Source: Agelaius tricolor | Taxonomy: Eukaryota > Chordata > Aves > Passeriformes > Icteridae | DNA: 64,000 nucleotides | Direction of reading: 5' to 3' | Assembly: GCA_023055355.1 (NCBI GenBank) | Contig: JALJCS010000001.1 | Span: 105,168,881-105,232,880 of the forward strand | Shown here: one piece after another, positions 61,066-64,000 of the stretch | How the letters are laid out: every line of letters begins with the position of its first letter | Numbering within the stretch: the stretch's first letter is position 1 | Position numbers and translations under genes: made by a program | The notes under the pieces: generated by a model | What the model saw: the letters and a program-made list of their open reading frames with translations, nothing else | Database searches by the model: none | What the model was told of the DNA's origin: nothing

Positions 61066-63462
61066 AAATGCTATGCAAAGTAGAGAAGGCATATGGTAAC
61101 AGATCAAAAGGACTTTTTGGACCTTTTTTTTAATTTGGCTGCAAACTGGCTTCCTACCATGCTGTCATGCTTCAGAACTGATGCTTGCCAGCTATATTAT
61201 CTGTGTTTACAAAGCCAGAAGGATGTGTTATGCTACAGAGGAACTAATAGGTTTATTTATTATATCTTTATTATAGCAATGTAATTAGCAATATTATTAT
61301 TGCTAAGCATCACTATCACCTCTTGTCAGCACCATATAACTCCAACATAAGTCACTGTGTGCTTTATATCCCAGAAAAAATTATTGGCTGAGTGAGTTTA
61401 CATGGTACTGTCTTGCTCATACTTCATGGGATTATATGGCTGTGTTCTTCTGGTAGGCTGAGGATTTGCTACAGTGAATGCTACAGCAAACCAGCATTAT
61501 GACTACATGACTTACTGCACACAGCTCTCACCTCCAGTGGTTATCTATCCTTTCTTCCCTCAAGAACCCGGACAGTACTTCTGGTGAAATAACTTTAAAA
61601 CTTTAAAACTTACAGCAGCCTCAGTGTGAGTTACATGAAAAAGTCAGAATATCAGATTAGTGACAAGCAATTTTTGTTTCTGGACTTGTACTGTTACTGT
61701 GACTGCCTTTGATGTAAGGGTTCTCTGAATAAAATAAAATTAAGTGGGGTATGGACAGAATTCAGATGCATGATAAAGTCAAACTTTGAATTCTGTCTTT
61801 TTTTCTGAAATTTTTTCCCTTCTAGAGGTCATATTTGTTTTTAAAAAGGTCACATTTCCTCCAAATAAGCAGGATATAGATAATTTGAAATATAAGCAAA
61901 CAGAAATGGGGAAATCAGCCACACTTCCAGCCAATGGGAGAACATGGCAATGTCTTGAACTGACAACAACTTGGCACTTGCCAGGCCAAGAGCAAGCAAG
62001 GCCAGACAGAGAAGGTGTCAGGAAGAGATTCTGGCACTAGTAAAACTCATGCCAAACAACTACTATTAGCAAAATCAAATACATATTTACAGAATATATA
62101 AGGATGGATACACACTGGTCAAAACAACTATATTATCAGTACAAGTACTGATGAGGTGTCTTGTCCACAAGTAACAGACAAATCAAGACCTCAGATCACC
62201 AATTACACAGATGTGGTATCATTTGCTTTTTGGAAACTGAAACCATCAGCTCAGTACCAAAAACCCAGTCAGCTCAGTAACAAGGAAAAAGGGTTGGGTT
62301 CACGTTCATCATGTCACACTTGTTCCTCTGTGGAAAGGATACCTTTGAAAAGAAGGGGGAGCTCCTCTAAATTGAAGAAATCACAGTGCAGTAATCTGAG
62401 AGACTGGGACAATGCAGTTAGATTTCAAAGAACTTCATCAAAGCAGTAGGGGAAAATGTTGGAAACAAATGCAAAGCCAGGTATAGTAGAAAGAAACAGA
62501 ATAGTCCTTTCTTAAGTACTTTTTAAGTGTCACACTAAAATAGCCTTATCAGGTTTTCCCTGTCCCTCACCTGTTGATGTGTCAATATATAAAAGAGTTA
62601 ATGTTGAATATGGAGGAAGATGTGGTGCATCAAACATAATTACCTCTAGCATCTATATTCCATCCTTTTTTTTCTTCCCCAAGAAGGCAATCTTATTGTT
62701 TACTCTGAAAGGCGAAATCAAGGGTCAAGACAGAAACAACTCCATGAAAGCTTCTGCTATGTAGTAGAGAGACAACAGAAACTAAAGGTCTTTTCTGCTC
62801 CTGAAAGCTAAAACACTTGAAAGAATGAAGGTCTTAGTCAAACTCTATTACTGCAGGGAAATACGTCACATTGGTTTGACCCCTAAGTTCTGTTTGTGTT
62901 CGTGCACGTCCTTGTTTTTGTTACAGGAGAGAATCTCAGTAGAGCAATCAAAACAAAAACTCCTGTACGTGTACACATGTACCTACCTCTTGATAACTTT
63001 TGCATGACATTCCTGGGTAACCACTGAGATGTCTGGATCATACTGTAGTTTAAATATTTTAAAATTATAATATAATGGGAGTACTTCTCTATGTTCCTTT
63101 CTTCCACTAACCAGTTCAGCTTTATGAAATATATTTCATTTCTTGAGCCTAAGGAGCTATAGAGAGAGGATATGTGTAACCAGAGTTAATTTGCCCCTGT
63201 GGCTTCTTATTGACCAGGACAGATTATAATACTTTTCAGGACCCTTCTTTTCTTTTGTTAATTAAAATGGTAGTTCACTACCTGTATACTCTACCTTCTT
63301 GAACTGCAGATAAAATTCATATCAGTGGCTGACAACAAAGCATAATGTACAGCACTGACACAAATTTTAAAAATACATTTTAAAACTCTCCAGGAAGCCT
63401 TGTATTCACATATATAATTTCCTTTTTCATTTGGTTCTAAATAAACAGGCTGTCAATGCAGG
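61066..63462. other. Unique AT-rich non-coding DNA
   Basis: No gene or repeat is recognised. Open frames are 97 codons or fewer with no domain or splice context. Confidence 0.65.
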
Positions 63463-63486
63463 AAAATAAAATAAAATAAAATAAAA
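63463..63486 (+). repeat. (AAAAT)n microsatellite
   Basis: Four AAAAT units and a final AAAA form a short simple repeat. Confidence 0.95.
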
Positions 63487-64000
63487 CATTTAGTTCTGGA
63501 TTTTCTCTTCAGGTGGCATAAAACTGGGATTCAGAAACTACTCGCAGGCAGCTATTGGAGGACATTTTTTCGTCCTACTGTTGCTCTGAGTAACTCCACT
63601 CTACAGCCTCTAGTCACCTCAACCTTATAAAAACTAAATGAAGAAGATATTAATTATTAAGTATCAGTTATAGAATAATAAAGTAATTTCCAATGTCATG
63701 GAAATGCCAGGAAATACATATATTTTCATAGTGTTTATATTTACTAAGAGAATTTGATTTTCATAGGAACCTTTATTGTAAAGCCTTTTCTTTAAAAAAA
63801 AACCCCAATCTCCAGTGTTGCCATTCTATCCAAACATCTTTGTGATGCTGATATAAAAATTTATGTATGGCGTGTTGTGTGGCCAAATGTGGCCAGTTCT
63901 CGGAGCATCCTTCTATTCAGTGGGTCATTAGAAAAGCTGTACCGACTGCTTTAGGGGGCAGTTCAATTTGTGAGGGGCAACCCAGCAAACATGGGTTTTC
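63487..64000. other. Unique non-coding DNA at window end
   Basis: Nothing is recognised. The sequence is AT-rich, with short direct and inverted motifs only (for example GTGGCCAAATGTGGCC near 63880). Confidence 0.65.

Noticed and set aside
1..64000. CRISPR arrays, operons, rRNA, functional tRNA or prophage
   Set aside because: No spaced direct-repeat arrays, ribosome-binding-site/ORF trains or cloverleaf genes seen. Sequence character is vertebrate nuclear.

Overview
This window looks like bird nuclear DNA, most likely from a perching bird or close relative. It is AT-rich and CpG-poor, has no operon structure, and carries bird repeats: two degenerate CR1 LINEs (one ~2.1 kb on the minus strand, one ~0.55 kb on the plus strand), a tRNA-Ile/CR1 chimeric SINE of the TguSINE1 type, and a ~0.58 kb solo retroviral LTR. 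Very old amniote repeats (MIR, probable L2, and a palindromic repeat) are also visible. I see no convincing protein-coding exon, rRNA or functional tRNA gene. The longest open frames (about 115-126 codons) have no recognisable domain and are expected by chance at this length and composition. The only frames with recognisable protein similarity are pieces of dead CR1 endonuclease/reverse transcriptase. I read the window as a gene desert or the inside of a very long intron.

Layout. 1-2.4 kb: unique sequence. 2.4-3.35 kb: SINE, then solo LTR. 5.1-5.3 kb: long pyrimidine tract of nested microsatellites. 5.3-36.2 kb: mostly unique sequence with small old repeat relics (19.5, 31.5 kb), a 33-bp tandem duplication (15.3 kb) and candidate regulatory islands at about 10.1 and 16.4-17.0 kb. 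36.2-36.8 kb: plus-strand CR1 relic holding a perfect 18-bp-arm hairpin. 39.7-40.0 kb: probable L2 relic. 40.4-42.9 kb: the densest group of candidate regulatory islands (octamer, homeodomain, SOX/TCF-like and E-box motifs) plus a precursor-like hairpin. 42.9-57.2 kb: unique sequence with a pair of MIR relics at 53.1-53.35 kb. 57.3-58.0 kb: palindromic repeat and another candidate regulatory island. 59.0-61.1 kb: minus-strand CR1. 61.1-64 kb: unique sequence.

How it works together. Nothing here encodes a pathway. If the window has a function it is probably cis-regulatory: several 100-500 bp islands keep CpGs and cluster homeobox, POU and SOX-type sites, as developmental enhancers in gene deserts do. 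That is inference from motif content. A multi-species alignment and chromatin data would decide it. I found no convincing undescribed system. The most distinctive sequence-level signals are the hairpin created inside the 36 kb CR1 relic, the hairpin at 40.63-40.71 kb, the 233-bp pyrimidine tract and the clustered-motif islands.
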